Assembly: GCF_000281065.1 (NCBI RefSeq)
Contig: NZ_AKKK01000002.1
Location: 1-64,000 of the forward strand
Length of the DNA: 64,000 nt
Source: Arthrobacter sp. M2012083
Lineage (GTDB): Bacteria > Actinomycetota > Actinomycetes > Actinomycetales > Micrococcaceae
Direction of reading: 5' to 3'
Of the stretch, positions 27,916 through 36,539 are shown one piece after another (within the stretch, counting starts at the first letter, position 1; each line of letters starts with the position of its first letter). Made by a program: the position numbers and the translations under genes. The notes beneath the pieces were generated by a model, which was given only the letters and a program-made list of their open reading frames with translations, was not told where the DNA came from and did no database searches.

Positions 27916-28365
27916 GTGAAAAAGCCGATGTCCCTTCAAACTCCTGCGGCGGGTCTCGGGCCCCTTACCTACCTCGGGCGGGCCTCGCTGCTGCTTCTGG
28001 TGGCCGCCGTCCTGGCGGGCATCTTCGGAATGCACGTGGTCAGCGGATCTCATGGCGCCCACTCTGCGAACTTTGTGTCACCTGCCGTAGCTGCCGAATC
28101 TGCGCCCCACGTACACAACACCGTGCAGCTCCACGGGAGTTGGCCTGCTGACGCGGACAAGTGCGCGTCAGGAAGCTGCTCCTGCACCCGGGCAACCACC
28201 ACCAACTGCATCCCTTCGCTACAAACAGGTTCCTTGGCCGCTCCTCCTCCGGCCGTTGCTGTCGGAGTAACCCCAGTCTCGCTGGAACTTCACAGTCTCC
28301 CCCGCTCCTGGTCCTACCAACCCCTGGGTCCTACACCCCTGCAGCTCTGTATCAGCCGTACGTAA
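27916..28365 (+). CDS. DUF6153-like small membrane/exported protein
   Basis: A GTG at 27916 after AAGGAGG gives 149 residues; a TTG at 27907 is possible but too close to the ribosome site. One hydrophobic segment (about 23-43) ends in GIFGMHVVSG, followed by a His-containing stretch and a Cys cluster CASGSCSC. This matches my memory of DUF6153, a small actinobacterial family often next to DUF305 lipoproteins; no function is established. His and Cys residues outside the membrane, and the upstream CsoR-like dyad, suggest copper handling. Confidence 0.65.
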   Translation: MKKPMSLQTPAAGLGPLTYLGRASLLLLVAAVLAGIFGMHVVSGSHGAHSANFVSPAVAAESAPHVHNTVQLHGSWPADADKCASGSCSCTRATTTNCIPSLQTGSLAAPPPAVAVGVTPVSLELHSLPRSWSYQPLGPTPLQLCISRT

Positions 28366-28470
28366 GCACCGGCGCGGCCCGCGACAAGCGGGGCGCTTAT
28401 CCCATCACCATCTGCTTACCCCTCGGCGGCTGACAAACGGCCGCCTAAATTGGCAAAGGACCCTTTTCTG

Positions 28471-29091
28471 ATGAACAGGACTCACTTCACTTTTACCGGA
28501 GCCGCTATCGCTAGCCTGATTGCGCTGGCCGGTTGTGCCCCCAACTCCGGATCCGGTTCCATGCCGGGCATGGACCACGGAGGTTCCAGCACTTCCGTCA
28601 GCCCTTCAGCGAACAGCAGCGACGCCGGGCACAACGCAGCAGACACGATGTTCGCCCGGATGATGATTCCCCATCACGCGCAGGCGGTGGAGATGTCCGA
28701 CGCCATGCTGGCGAAGGCTGACATTCCGCCCGCAGTAACCGCCTTGGCCGTCAGGATCAAAGAGGCTCAGGCACCCGAGATCGAGAAGATGACGGCTTGG
28801 CTCAAGAGCTGGAACGAGGATGCCACCATGCCTGCGGACGGCCATGACGGTCACAGCATGGACGGCATGCTGAGCTACGCCGACCTCCAAAAACTCAAGG
28901 ATGCCCAGGGCGTGGAAGCGGCAAAGCTCTTCCTGACCCAGATGATCGCGCATCATGAAGGCGCCGTCAGCATGGCCAAAACCGAGACCGGCCAAGGCAA
29001 GAACCCCGAGGCCGTTCAGCTTGGCAAGGACATCATCGCCGCCCAGGAAGCGGAGATTCGGGAAATGCAGGACCTCCTGGCCGGACTCTAG
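28471..29091 (+). CDS. DUF305 lipoprotein
   Basis: From ATG 28471 (AAAGGA upstream) the protein has 206 residues. It has a lipoprotein signal peptide with LAGC and acylated Cys22, then a Met/His-rich linker (MPGMDHGG) and a ferritin-like DUF305 domain with two His-pair motifs, MMIPHHAQAVEM and QMIAHHEGAVSM. Paired histidines and methionines point to copper or silver binding on the outer face of the membrane. It follows the DUF6153 gene by about 105 bp, and a strong terminator follows it, so the two form one metal-responsive operon. Confidence 0.9.
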   Translation: MNRTHFTFTGAAIASLIALAGCAPNSGSGSMPGMDHGGSSTSVSPSANSSDAGHNAADTMFARMMIPHHAQAVEMSDAMLAKADIPPAVTALAVRIKEAQAPEIEKMTAWLKSWNEDATMPADGHDGHSMDGMLSYADLQKLKDAQGVEAAKLFLTQMIAHHEGAVSMAKTETGQGKNPEAVQLGKDIIAAQEAEIREMQDLLAGL

Positions 29092-29110
29092 CCGCACGGT
29101 GTGGTGATGC

Positions 29111-29146
29111 AAAGGCCCGACGGCGGGAGGTCGCCGTCGGGCCTTT
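29111..29146 (+). terminator. Terminator of the DUF6153-DUF305 operon
   Basis: A perfect 15-bp stem (29111-29125 with 29132-29146) around a GGAGGT loop, 20 bp after the DUF305 stop. The 3' arm ends in TTT, without a longer T-run. Confidence 0.85.
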
Positions 29147-29317
29147 GCCGTTGGGTCTGTCGGCGGTCTGCTCAGAAAGCTCTACCCTGGCGCCGATCTT
29201 GGTGGCAGTGAGTTCCTTGAGGGTGATCTCTGATCCTCTGGCCGTCAACACGAGACCATGGGGTGCCAGCGCGGGCGCAAACAGGTGCGAGACTCGACGT
29301 CGGGTGGTCGCCGGGAC

Positions 29318-30262
29318 TTAGCGGCTGCTGCCCGCCAGCAAACCCCGGCGTTGCAGCAAACGCTTCTCGATGGGCCCGAACACCAGGATCTCGATCAGAA
29401 TGCCCACGAACAGGATCAACAGGATCGCGGACATCACGATAGTCATGTCGGAAAGGAGACGGCCTTGGTCCAGCAACGAGCCAAGTCCGAAACCAATGGT
29501 GCCGCCCACGGCGATGATTTCCGCGGCCATGAGTGAGCGCCAGGAGAAGGCCCAGCCCTGCTTCAAACCGCCGATGTAGCCCGGAAGCGCGGCGGGCAGG
29601 ACGATCTGCAGCGCCATCTGGAGCCGGTTCGCGCCAAGGACTGTGCCCACGCTGCGGTACTGGGGCGGGATCTGGTCTACGCCGGAAATGAGCCCGTTGA
29701 TGATGGACGGGATGGCACCCATGAACACTACAAAGTACACAGTGGCGTCGGTCAGGCCGAACCAGATGATCGCTGCGGGAACCCAAGCCACGGAAGGGAG
29801 CACCTGCAACCCGGAAATGAGTGGCCCGAACGCACGACGCAACGGAGCCACCTGAGCCAGGATCAACCCCACTGGAGTAGCGATGACCACCGAAATCAGG
29901 AAGCCGACCACACCACGCTGCAGTGATGTCCACACTGCTTCCTGGACTTTGCCCTCACCCCACATCGTCACGAACTGGGTGAGGACATCAAGCGGCCCGG
30001 GCACGAGGTCGCGCCGCTTGAACTCAAGCGAAACGTAGAACTGCCACGCGAGGATCAGGACCACCAGCGCGGCAACGGGCAGCAGCACCCGTTTCCAGTC
30101 GATACCGGTCTTGCGGCGGCTGTCCGACTGGAGGTTGTCCAGCCCGGCTTCAAGGTCCCGAAGCTCGGAGGCGTTGCCCTTCAGCGACGGCGAAGTGATG
30201 TGCTCTTTGGATTCAGTCACGGGAAGGGTCCGCTCTTCGGTGGTGATGGGGTTACTTGGCAT
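29318..30262 (-). CDS. ssuC: NitT/TauT-type ABC transporter permease
   Basis: A 314-residue inner-membrane permease with six helices after an unusually long hydrophilic tail of about 65 residues. The EAA-type loop LPAALPGYIGGLKQGWAFSWRS is typical of SsuC/TauC/NrtB permeases for sulfonates, taurine or nitrate. Its first codons overlap the end of the ATPase gene. It belongs to the SBP-ATPase-permease operon adjoining mmuM and cysN, so a sulfur substrate is likely; the ssu name is by similarity only. Confidence 0.8.
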   Translation of the reverse strand: MPSNPITTEERTLPVTESKEHITSPSLKGNASELRDLEAGLDNLQSDSRRKTGIDWKRVLLPVAALVVLILAWQFYVSLEFKRRDLVPGPLDVLTQFVTMWGEGKVQEAVWTSLQRGVVGFLISVVIATPVGLILAQVAPLRRAFGPLISGLQVLPSVAWVPAAIIWFGLTDATVYFVVFMGAIPSIINGLISGVDQIPPQYRSVGTVLGANRLQMALQIVLPAALPGYIGGLKQGWAFSWRSLMAAEIIAVGGTIGFGLGSLLDQGRLLSDMTIVMSAILLILFVGILIEILVFGPIEKRLLQRRGLLAGSSR

Positions 30263-30983
30263 GGCGGCGGATCTCCTCGCGAAGACGGCGGGTAATAACT
30301 CCGGTCAGCTCCCCGGCGGCACCGGCATCGGTACGATGCTCCTCGGTGACATCCCATTCAGCCACCACACGGCCGGGACGCGAGGACAACAGCAGTACGC
30401 GCTGACCCAGACGGACGGCCTCGCGCACGTTGTGGGTAACGAACACGATGGTCCGACCCGTTTCCTTCCAAATCCGCTCGAGCTCGTCGTGCAGAAGATC
30501 GCGGGTGATCGCATCGAGGGCGGCAAACGGCTCGTCCATCAACAGCAGCTGCCGGTCCTGAGCCAAGGAACGGGCCAATGCAACGCGCTGCCTCATACCA
30601 CCGGACAGTTCGTGGGGACGCTTATCCCCCGCCCCGCCAAGGTGCACGAGTTCCAGCAGTTCGGTGGCGCGGGCACGGCGGCTCCCCTTCGTGCTTGACT
30701 TGTCCGCCAACTGCAACGCCAACTCGATGTTGCCGCGCGCCGTCAGCCACGGGAACAGTGCTGCGTCCTGGAACATGAAGGCGGCGCCGTCGCTGGGTAC
30801 TTCAAGAGCGCCCGACGTCGGCGGTTCCAGTCCCGCCATGATGTTCAGCAGGGTGGACTTTCCGCAGCCGGACGCACCGAGGAGGGCGACGAACTCGCCT
30901 TGGGCGATGGTGGCGTTGACGTCGTCCAGCACCGGGGCGCCGTCGCCGAAGCGCTTACCCAGGTTCTCGAGTACGACTGGCAT
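30252..30983 (-). CDS. ssuB: NitT/TauT-type ABC transporter ATPase
   Basis: The ATG at 30983, seven bases after AAGGA, gives 243 residues. Walker A GASGCGKST (36-44), signature LSGGMRQRVALARSLA and Walker B LLLMDEPFAALD are all intact, followed by the switch His in VFVTHNVREA. It energises the importer formed with the permease that overlaps its 3' end and the binding protein upstream. Subfamily fits SsuB/TauB/NrtD. Confidence 0.85.
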   Translation of the reverse strand: MPVVLENLGKRFGDGAPVLDDVNATIAQGEFVALLGASGCGKSTLLNIMAGLEPPTSGALEVPSDGAAFMFQDAALFPWLTARGNIELALQLADKSSTKGSRRARATELLELVHLGGAGDKRPHELSGGMRQRVALARSLAQDRQLLLMDEPFAALDAITRDLLHDELERIWKETGRTIVFVTHNVREAVRLGQRVLLLSSRPGRVVAEWDVTEEHRTDAGAAGELTGVITRRLREEIRRHAK

Positions 30984-31074
30984 GGTCCCGTCCTTCATGT
31001 TGATTGGTAGAGCTGATGTGGCCAAAGGCCGGTCCGCTTCCCCGTAGAGGGGAAGCGGACCAGCCTGTTACTGC

Positions 31075-32220
31075 TTAGTCCTGGCCCAGACCTGCGGCGG
31101 AGGTCTTCTTGCCTTCAACCTCGTTCAGGGTGCGGAGGTCGAAGATGCCGTTGATGTCGGCCTGCTTGGTGGTGCCTGCCTTGACGCCGTCTTCGAGGAG
31201 CTTGTTGTAGGTTCCTGCCAGCGGGTCGGTGGTGAACTTGATGTTCTGCAGCGCCCGTTCAATCACGTTCGCCGGAAGCGGCTTGCCGGCCGTGTCCTTG
31301 AGGACCGCGTTGATGGTGGTCGCCTTCTCCTCAGCAGAAGCCGAGTTGAGCCAGTTCACGGACTCGACGTGGCCCTTCAGGAGCGCCTTCACGGTTTCCG
31401 GGTGTTCTGCGGCGAACTTCTTGTTCACGATCAGGATGGTGGTGGTGAAGTCACCGTTTTCCCACAGGTCCTTCTCGTCCACCAGGACCTTCGCACCGGC
31501 TTCGAGCACCAGGCGGGAGGCCCAAGGCTCCGGCAACCACGCGCCGTCGAGCTTTCCGTCGGTGAAGAGCTTCAGCGACTGGGCGTTTTCGGTGGGGTTG
31601 ATGTTCACGTCGCCGCTGCCGTCGGTGTTGGTCTTGAAGCCCTGGTCACCGAGCCAGGCGCGGAGGGCCACGTCCTGGGTTCCACCAAGCTGCGGGGAGC
31701 TGAGGATCTTGCCTTTGAGGTCGGCCGCGGAGTTGATCTCGGGCTTGACCACGAGCTGGGCACCGCCGGAAGCTGCACCGGCGATGATGCTGATGGACTC
31801 GCCGTTGCTCTTGACGTAGGAGTTGATGGCCGGGTTCGGGCCGATGTACGTGGCGTCGATGGCGCCGGCGTTCAGGGCTTCAATCGCGGCGGGGCCGGCG
31901 TTGAAGACCTGGGTGCTGAGCTTGGTATCGCCCAGTTCCTTCGCGATCAGGCCCTTGCTGGTACCTACCAGCGCCGGACCGTGGGTCACGTTGCTGAAGT
32001 AACCGAGCTTGAGTTCAGCGGCCGGTGACGTGGTGGGCGCCGGGGCGGCCTGGTTGTTCTGCGAAACAGCGGAAGCGACAGCGGCGCCTGCACCGATCAG
32101 CAACACCAGGCCGACGGCCAGGGCGATCTCTACCGTGCGGCGACGCTTGGGCTTGGGCGCGGTCTCACCAGCGACGATGCGGGTGGTGCCTTTGTTGGGC
32201 GACTCGGGAGTGTTCGACAT
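31075..32220 (-). CDS. ssuA: NitT/TauT-type substrate-binding protein with N-terminal anchor
   Basis: A 381-residue periplasmic-type II binding protein (SsuA/THI5-like) with KLGYFSNVTHGPALVGTSKG and GDFTTTILIVNKKF. It has no lipobox. Residues 1-28 are hydrophilic and end in KPKRRR, then a hydrophobic segment (29-51) and a Pro/Thr linker. It is therefore either membrane-anchored or carries a signal peptide with a very long n-region, cleaved after an Ala-x-Ala. It starts the operon with the ATPase and permease. Sulfonate, taurine or sulfate are candidate ligands; nitrate is the alternative. Confidence 0.8.
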   Translation of the reverse strand: MSNTPESPNKGTTRIVAGETAPKPKRRRTVEIALAVGLVLLIGAGAAVASAVSQNNQAAPAPTTSPAAELKLGYFSNVTHGPALVGTSKGLIAKELGDTKLSTQVFNAGPAAIEALNAGAIDATYIGPNPAINSYVKSNGESISIIAGAASGGAQLVVKPEINSAADLKGKILSSPQLGGTQDVALRAWLGDQGFKTNTDGSGDVNINPTENAQSLKLFTDGKLDGAWLPEPWASRLVLEAGAKVLVDEKDLWENGDFTTTILIVNKKFAAEHPETVKALLKGHVESVNWLNSASAEEKATTINAVLKDTAGKPLPANVIERALQNIKFTTDPLAGTYNKLLEDGVKAGTTKQADINGIFDLRTLNEVEGKKTSAAGLGQD

Positions 32221-32374
32221 GAGGGTGGGTCCTTAGGAGATGTGGGATGTGAGGGGGCGAAGATCAGGCCCCGCGACATCGCCCGTCGAGGGCAAGCAAG
32301 GACCATTCCGGAGAGGTCATGCCTTCACAGTAGGGACTGTCATATTTCGGCTTCAATCCCGTAGAAATCAAGGT

Positions 32375-33328
32375 TCACGCGGGTTCACGTGGCGTCATAT
32401 TCGCTGCAAGGCCTTCAATGTCGCGCGGAGTTGTGCGGCAGCAGCCACCGATGAGACGGGCGCCCCGGTCCTGCCATTCAGCAGCGTTGCCGGCCAAGGT
32501 TCCGTTGCCCCGAACGCCTTCCGACGGACCCCATGTTTTGGTTACGGCATCATAGGTCTCCCCCGAATTCGGGTAGGCGACCAGCGGCTTGTTCGAGGCC
32601 TGATGCAAGGTGCCAAGCGCGTCCGTCACCAGCTCCAGCGGAACACAATTGAAGCCGACGGCGGCCACCCGCGGTTCCGCGCTGAGCAGGGCAGCCACGT
32701 CCGCTATCGGCGTTCCGTCACTGATGTGCCCGCTGTCCCGCAGCGTGAAAGTAAACCAGGATTCGACGTCGAACTCCGCTACGAGCGCCAACAGCGCCTC
32801 CGCTTCGGCGTACGACGGCAGCGTCTCGCACGCCAGGAAATCCGCGCCGGCTTCCACGAGAGCGGCAATGCGGGGCAGGTGGAAGTCCCGGAACTCCGCG
32901 GCGGAAAGCGTGTAATCGCCCCGATACTCAGAGCCGTCAGCGAGGTACGCGCCGTAGGGACCCACGGATCCGGCCACCAAAAGCGGCCGACGCGCAGAGC
33001 CCTTCGCCAAGGCTTCCTGGCGGGCTTCATCGGCCAACCGGACACTCAACGCCACCAGTTCCAAGGACTCATCAACCGATAACCCACGCCGCGCAAATCC
33101 CTGTGGCGTCGCTTGGTAGCTGGCCGTAATGGCAACGGAGGCACCGGCGTCGAAGTAGTCACGGTGCACCTGCTTGATCAGGTGCGGTTGCTCCAGCAGG
33201 ACCTTGGCCGACCACAATGCGTCCTCCAAGTTGCAGCCGTGAGCCTCCAGTTCCGTGGCCAAGGCGCCGTCCAGGACCAAGTCCCTACCGGAGGCCAAAT
33301 AAGTGCTGAGCGTGGTGTTCTGAGGCAT
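32375..33328 (-). CDS. mmuM: Homocysteine S-methyltransferase
   Basis: A 317-residue zinc enzyme transferring a methyl group from S-methylmethionine (or SAM) to homocysteine, giving methionine. The three zinc thiolates are visible: Cys228 in VGFNCVP and Cys296-Cys297 in IGGCCRTTP. Start DGALATELEAHGCNL is typical. It lies between the cysHDN operon and the importer genes, all on the minus strand, but terminators separate it from cysN, so it has its own promoter. No mmuP permease is adjacent. Confidence 0.9.
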   Translation of the reverse strand: MPQNTTLSTYLASGRDLVLDGALATELEAHGCNLEDALWSAKVLLEQPHLIKQVHRDYFDAGASVAITASYQATPQGFARRGLSVDESLELVALSVRLADEARQEALAKGSARRPLLVAGSVGPYGAYLADGSEYRGDYTLSAAEFRDFHLPRIAALVEAGADFLACETLPSYAEAEALLALVAEFDVESWFTFTLRDSGHISDGTPIADVAALLSAEPRVAAVGFNCVPLELVTDALGTLHQASNKPLVAYPNSGETYDAVTKTWGPSEGVRGNGTLAGNAAEWQDRGARLIGGCCRTTPRDIEGLAANMTPREPA

Positions 33329-33345
33329 GGGTCCTTCCCAAAAAG

Positions 33346-33410
33346 AAAACCGCAGCCTGTTCGAAATTCCCGCCGTACAACGTGAGGAGTCGCGAACAAG
33401 CTGCGGTTTT
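33346..33410. terminator. Terminator after cysN, before mmuM
   Basis: AAAACCGCAG (33346-33355) pairs with CTGCGGTTTT (33401-33410), extended by TGTTCG/CGAACA across one mismatch, with a 29-nt loop. It ends the cysN-side transcript and may also be active in the other direction. Confidence 0.7.
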
Positions 33411-33426
33411 GTGACGACGTATGACC

Positions 33427-34830
33427 CTAGATGACGTAACGTTCGTCTTCGTGGTCGCCCGGGTGGTCCTTGACCAAACCGGCGGCAAGGGTGTTGCCGT
33501 CGATGGGGTCGATCACCAGGAACGCGCCGGTGCGGCGGTGGTGCAGGTAGTTCTCCAGCGGCAACGGAGCGGACAGCCGGAGCTGCGCGTGTCCGATGTC
33601 GTTGAGTTCGAGGTTGGACGCCGGCTCCACGTTGAACGTGGCCAGGTCCAACTTGCCGGTGACGTTGCGGACCAAGGCTTGGACCGTGCGCGTACCGTGC
33701 TTCACCAAGACCTTCTGGCCTTCACGCAGCGGCTTGGGAGAGAGCCATGCCAGCGACGCGTACAGGTCGGCAGTGCTTTCGCGGACCGTACCGGCAGCGG
33801 CAATGGTGTCACCACGGGCGATGTCGATTTCGTCGGCCAACCGGATAGCCACTGATTGCGGTGCAGCAGCCTCCTCCAGCGACTGTCCGGCGAAGTCGAT
33901 GCCGATCACCGTGGTGGTGCGCGGCTCATGGCCCGGGCTGATGACGGAAACCTCGTCGCCGAGCTTCACCGAGCCCTCAGTGATCTGGCCGGCGTAAGCA
34001 CGGTAATCGCGGTAGGCCTCCACATCGAGCCCGGCAGCAACAGCATCCGGAGCCAAGGCACCCTGGGGACGGATCACCAGCTGAACCGGGAAGCGGAAGC
34101 TCTCCAGTTCGGCTTCGAGCTCATCAGCAGCCGGGAGGGTTTCGAGAACCTCAAGCAGCGCAGGACCGGTGTACCAAGGAGTGCGCTCCGAGCGGTCCAC
34201 CACGTTGTCGCCGTCAAGGGCCGAAACGGGAACCACCAGAAGATCAGCAACGCCATCGGAACCCAGACCAAGCTCACGCGCAACCTTCTGCACGTCGGCT
34301 TCGATGTCGCGGAACACCTGCTCGCTGAAGTCCACCAGGTCGATCTTGTTCACAGCCACAATCACGTGGGCAACGCGCAGGAGCTGCAACACGGACAAGT
34401 GCCGGCGGGTCTGCTCCAGCACACCCTTGCGGGCGTCAATAAGTACGACGACGGCATCAGCAGTGGACGCGCCGGTCACCGTGTTCTTGGTGTACTGAAC
34501 GTGGCCGGGGCAGTCAGCCAGGATGAAGCTGCGGCGGTCGGTGGCGAAGTAGCGGTAAGCGACATCGATGGTGATGCCCTGCTCGCGCTCGGCACGCAGT
34601 CCGTCGGTCAGGAGGGCTAGGTCAATCCCGCCCTTTTCTCCGCCGAAGCCGCGGTCTGCGGAGGTGCGGGCAACGGCGTCGAGCGTGTCAGCAAGAATCG
34701 CCTTGGAATCGTGAAGGAGGCGGCCCACCAAAGTGGACTTGCCGTCGTCCACCGATCCCGCGGTAGCGAAACGGAAAAGGGTTGTGGGCAGGGCTGTTTC
34801 CAGCCCGGAAGCGAGTGTTTCGGTGCTCAT
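33427..34830 (-). CDS. cysN: Sulfate adenylyltransferase subunit 1 (GTPase)
   Basis: A 467-residue EF-Tu-like GTPase that drives APS formation by CysD. G1 motif GSVDDGKST (25-33), ADCPGH and NKIDL motifs are intact. There is no C-terminal APS kinase (CysC) domain, unlike mycobacterial CysNC; length matches plain CysN. It follows cysD directly (the cysD TAA abuts the ATG) and ends the sir-cysH-cysD-cysN operon. Confidence 0.95.
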   Translation of the reverse strand: MSTETLASGLETALPTTLFRFATAGSVDDGKSTLVGRLLHDSKAILADTLDAVARTSADRGFGGEKGGIDLALLTDGLRAEREQGITIDVAYRYFATDRRSFILADCPGHVQYTKNTVTGASTADAVVVLIDARKGVLEQTRRHLSVLQLLRVAHVIVAVNKIDLVDFSEQVFRDIEADVQKVARELGLGSDGVADLLVVPVSALDGDNVVDRSERTPWYTGPALLEVLETLPAADELEAELESFRFPVQLVIRPQGALAPDAVAAGLDVEAYRDYRAYAGQITEGSVKLGDEVSVISPGHEPRTTTVIGIDFAGQSLEEAAAPQSVAIRLADEIDIARGDTIAAAGTVRESTADLYASLAWLSPKPLREGQKVLVKHGTRTVQALVRNVTGKLDLATFNVEPASNLELNDIGHAQLRLSAPLPLENYLHHRRTGAFLVIDPIDGNTLAAGLVKDHPGDHEDERYVI

Positions 34831-35790
34831 TTAGAAGTAGCCGTCCTTCTTGCGGTCTTCCATGGCTGCCTCGGAGATGCGGTCATCTGCTCGGGTGGCG
34901 CCACGTTCGGTCAGGGTGGAGGCAGCGACTTCAACAACGACGTCGGCCACGGTGCGGGCGTCGGACTCGACGGCACCGGTGCAGGACATATCGCCCACAG
35001 TGCGGTAGCGCACCAGCTTGGTGATGACGTCCTCGTTGGGCAGCGGCTGGGAAACCTCGCCCACAGCACGCCACATACCGTCGCGAGCGAAGACTTCGCG
35101 CTCGTGGGCGTAGTACAGGCTGGGGAGCTCGATGTTCTCGCGCTCGATGTAGCGCCAGATGTCCAGCTCGGTCCAGTTGCTGATGGGGAACGCACGGACG
35201 TGCTGGCCCACCGTGTGGCGGCCGTTGTACAGGTTCCACAACTCGGGGCGCTGGTTGCGCGGATCCCACTGGCCGAACTCGTCGCGCAGGCTGAGGATCC
35301 GCTCCTTGGCGCGGGCCTTGTCCTCATCACGGCGGCCCCCACCGAACACGGCGTCGAACTTGTTGCGCTGGATGGCGTCCAACAGCGGGACGGTCTGCAG
35401 CGGATTGCGGGTACCGTCGGCACGCTCGGCCAGTTCGCCGCGGTCGATGAACTCCTGTACGGAACCGACAACGAGCTTCAGGCCAAGGCGCTCAACCGTG
35501 CGGTCGCGGAAGTCGATGACCTCCGGGAAGTTGTGGCCCGTGTCCACGTGCAGGACGGGGAAGGGAACCTTGCCCGGCCAGAACGCTTTGGTAGCCAGGT
35601 GCAGCATGACCACGGAATCCTTGCCGCCGGAGAACAGCAGCGCAGGCTTCTCGAACTCGGCAACAACCTCACGGATGATGTGGATCGCTTCGGACTCAAG
35701 GGTGTCCAGTGAGCTCAGGCGCTCAGCTGAGGGGGCGTCGACTGCCGCTGCAACTTCCACCGTGGACTCCTCTGTTGTGTACGTGCTCAT
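34831..35790 (-). CDS. cysD: Sulfate adenylyltransferase subunit 2
   Basis: The catalytic subunit of ATP sulfurylase, forming APS from sulfate and ATP. The PP-loop is SGGKDS (54-59); GGRRDEDKARAKERI and the R/F-rich C-terminus AMEDRKKDGYF are family hallmarks. The ATG at 35790 overlaps the cysH stop (ATGA), giving 319 residues; the longer frame from 35805 is less likely. It works with CysN, which is encoded next. Confidence 0.95.
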   Translation of the reverse strand: MSTYTTEESTVEVAAAVDAPSAERLSSLDTLESEAIHIIREVVAEFEKPALLFSGGKDSVVMLHLATKAFWPGKVPFPVLHVDTGHNFPEVIDFRDRTVERLGLKLVVGSVQEFIDRGELAERADGTRNPLQTVPLLDAIQRNKFDAVFGGGRRDEDKARAKERILSLRDEFGQWDPRNQRPELWNLYNGRHTVGQHVRAFPISNWTELDIWRYIERENIELPSLYYAHEREVFARDGMWRAVGEVSQPLPNEDVITKLVRYRTVGDMSCTGAVESDARTVADVVVEVAASTLTERGATRADDRISEAAMEDRKKDGYF

Positions 35791-36539
35791 GTGTGTAGTC
35801 CGCATTCTGTCTTGTCGGATCCTGCCCAGCGGCCGGCGCGGGGGTCTTCACCCGGGGCCACTTTGCGGGTGCAGGGCTGGCAGCCGATGGACGGGTAGCC
35901 CTGGCTCAGGAGGGGGTTGACGGGAAGGATGTTGTCCTCGGAGTACTCGATCAACTGATCGAAGGTCCAGTCGACCATCGGGTTCACCTTGACCAGGCCG
36001 AAACCCTCGTCCCAGGTGATCACCGGCGTGTTGGTGCGGGTGGGACCCTCGTCACGGCGGACACCGGTAAACCACACCTCATAGCCGGCAAGCGAGCGGC
36101 GCAGTGGCTGCACCTTTCGCAGCGCGCAGCACTGTGCGGGGTCCCGGGCGAACAGGTCTTTGCCGAGCAAGCGATCCTGCTGTTCCACGGTGGTCTCCGG
36201 AAGAACGTCCACCACGTTGACGCGCAGGTTCGCTGCGACTTCGTCGCGCGTCTCGTAAGTTTCCTTGAAGTGGTAGCCAGTCTCCAGGAACAAGACGTCG
36301 ACGCCGGGAAGCTGGTCCGCGACCAAAGCCGGCAGGACGGCGTCGGCCATGGAGCAGGCGACCGTTACCGTGGGCAGCTCGAAGTTGCGGGCCACCCAGG
36401 CGATGACATCGCGAGCCGGGGCGTTCCAGCCGAGCTCAGCGGCGCCTTGCTCTGCCAAGGCCTTGAGCTCTTCATGGGAGCGCAGCGCCGGGCGGGCTGC
36501 TGCACTCGCGAGGTTGGTTATGGTGACGGGATCTGTCAT
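35787..36539 (-). CDS. cysH: APS reductase (iron-sulfur type CysH)
   Basis: A 250-residue reductase giving sulfite from adenylylsulfate. The Cys pairs Cys137-Cys138 and Cys220-x-x-Cys223 are the [4Fe-4S] ligands that mark the APS-specific branch, and ECGLHT carries catalytic Cys246. The modified PP-loop is ACSMADAVL. Absence of cysC in this operon agrees with direct use of APS. Both ends overlap neighbours (sir and cysD) by 4 bases, so the operon is tightly coupled. Confidence 0.93.
   Translation of the reverse strand: MTDPVTITNLASAAARPALRSHEELKALAEQGAAELGWNAPARDVIAWVARNFELPTVTVACSMADAVLPALVADQLPGVDVLFLETGYHFKETYETRDEVAANLRVNVVDVLPETTVEQQDRLLGKDLFARDPAQCCALRKVQPLRRSLAGYEVWFTGVRRDEGPTRTNTPVITWDEGFGLVKVNPMVDWTFDQLIEYSEDNILPVNPLLSQGYPSIGCQPCTRKVAPGEDPRAGRWAGSDKTECGLHT

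Noticed and set aside
29172..29933. Minus-strand ORF overlapping the ssuC-type gene
   Set aside because: Arg/His-rich translation with no domain; the ssuC frame has membrane helices and the EAA loop.
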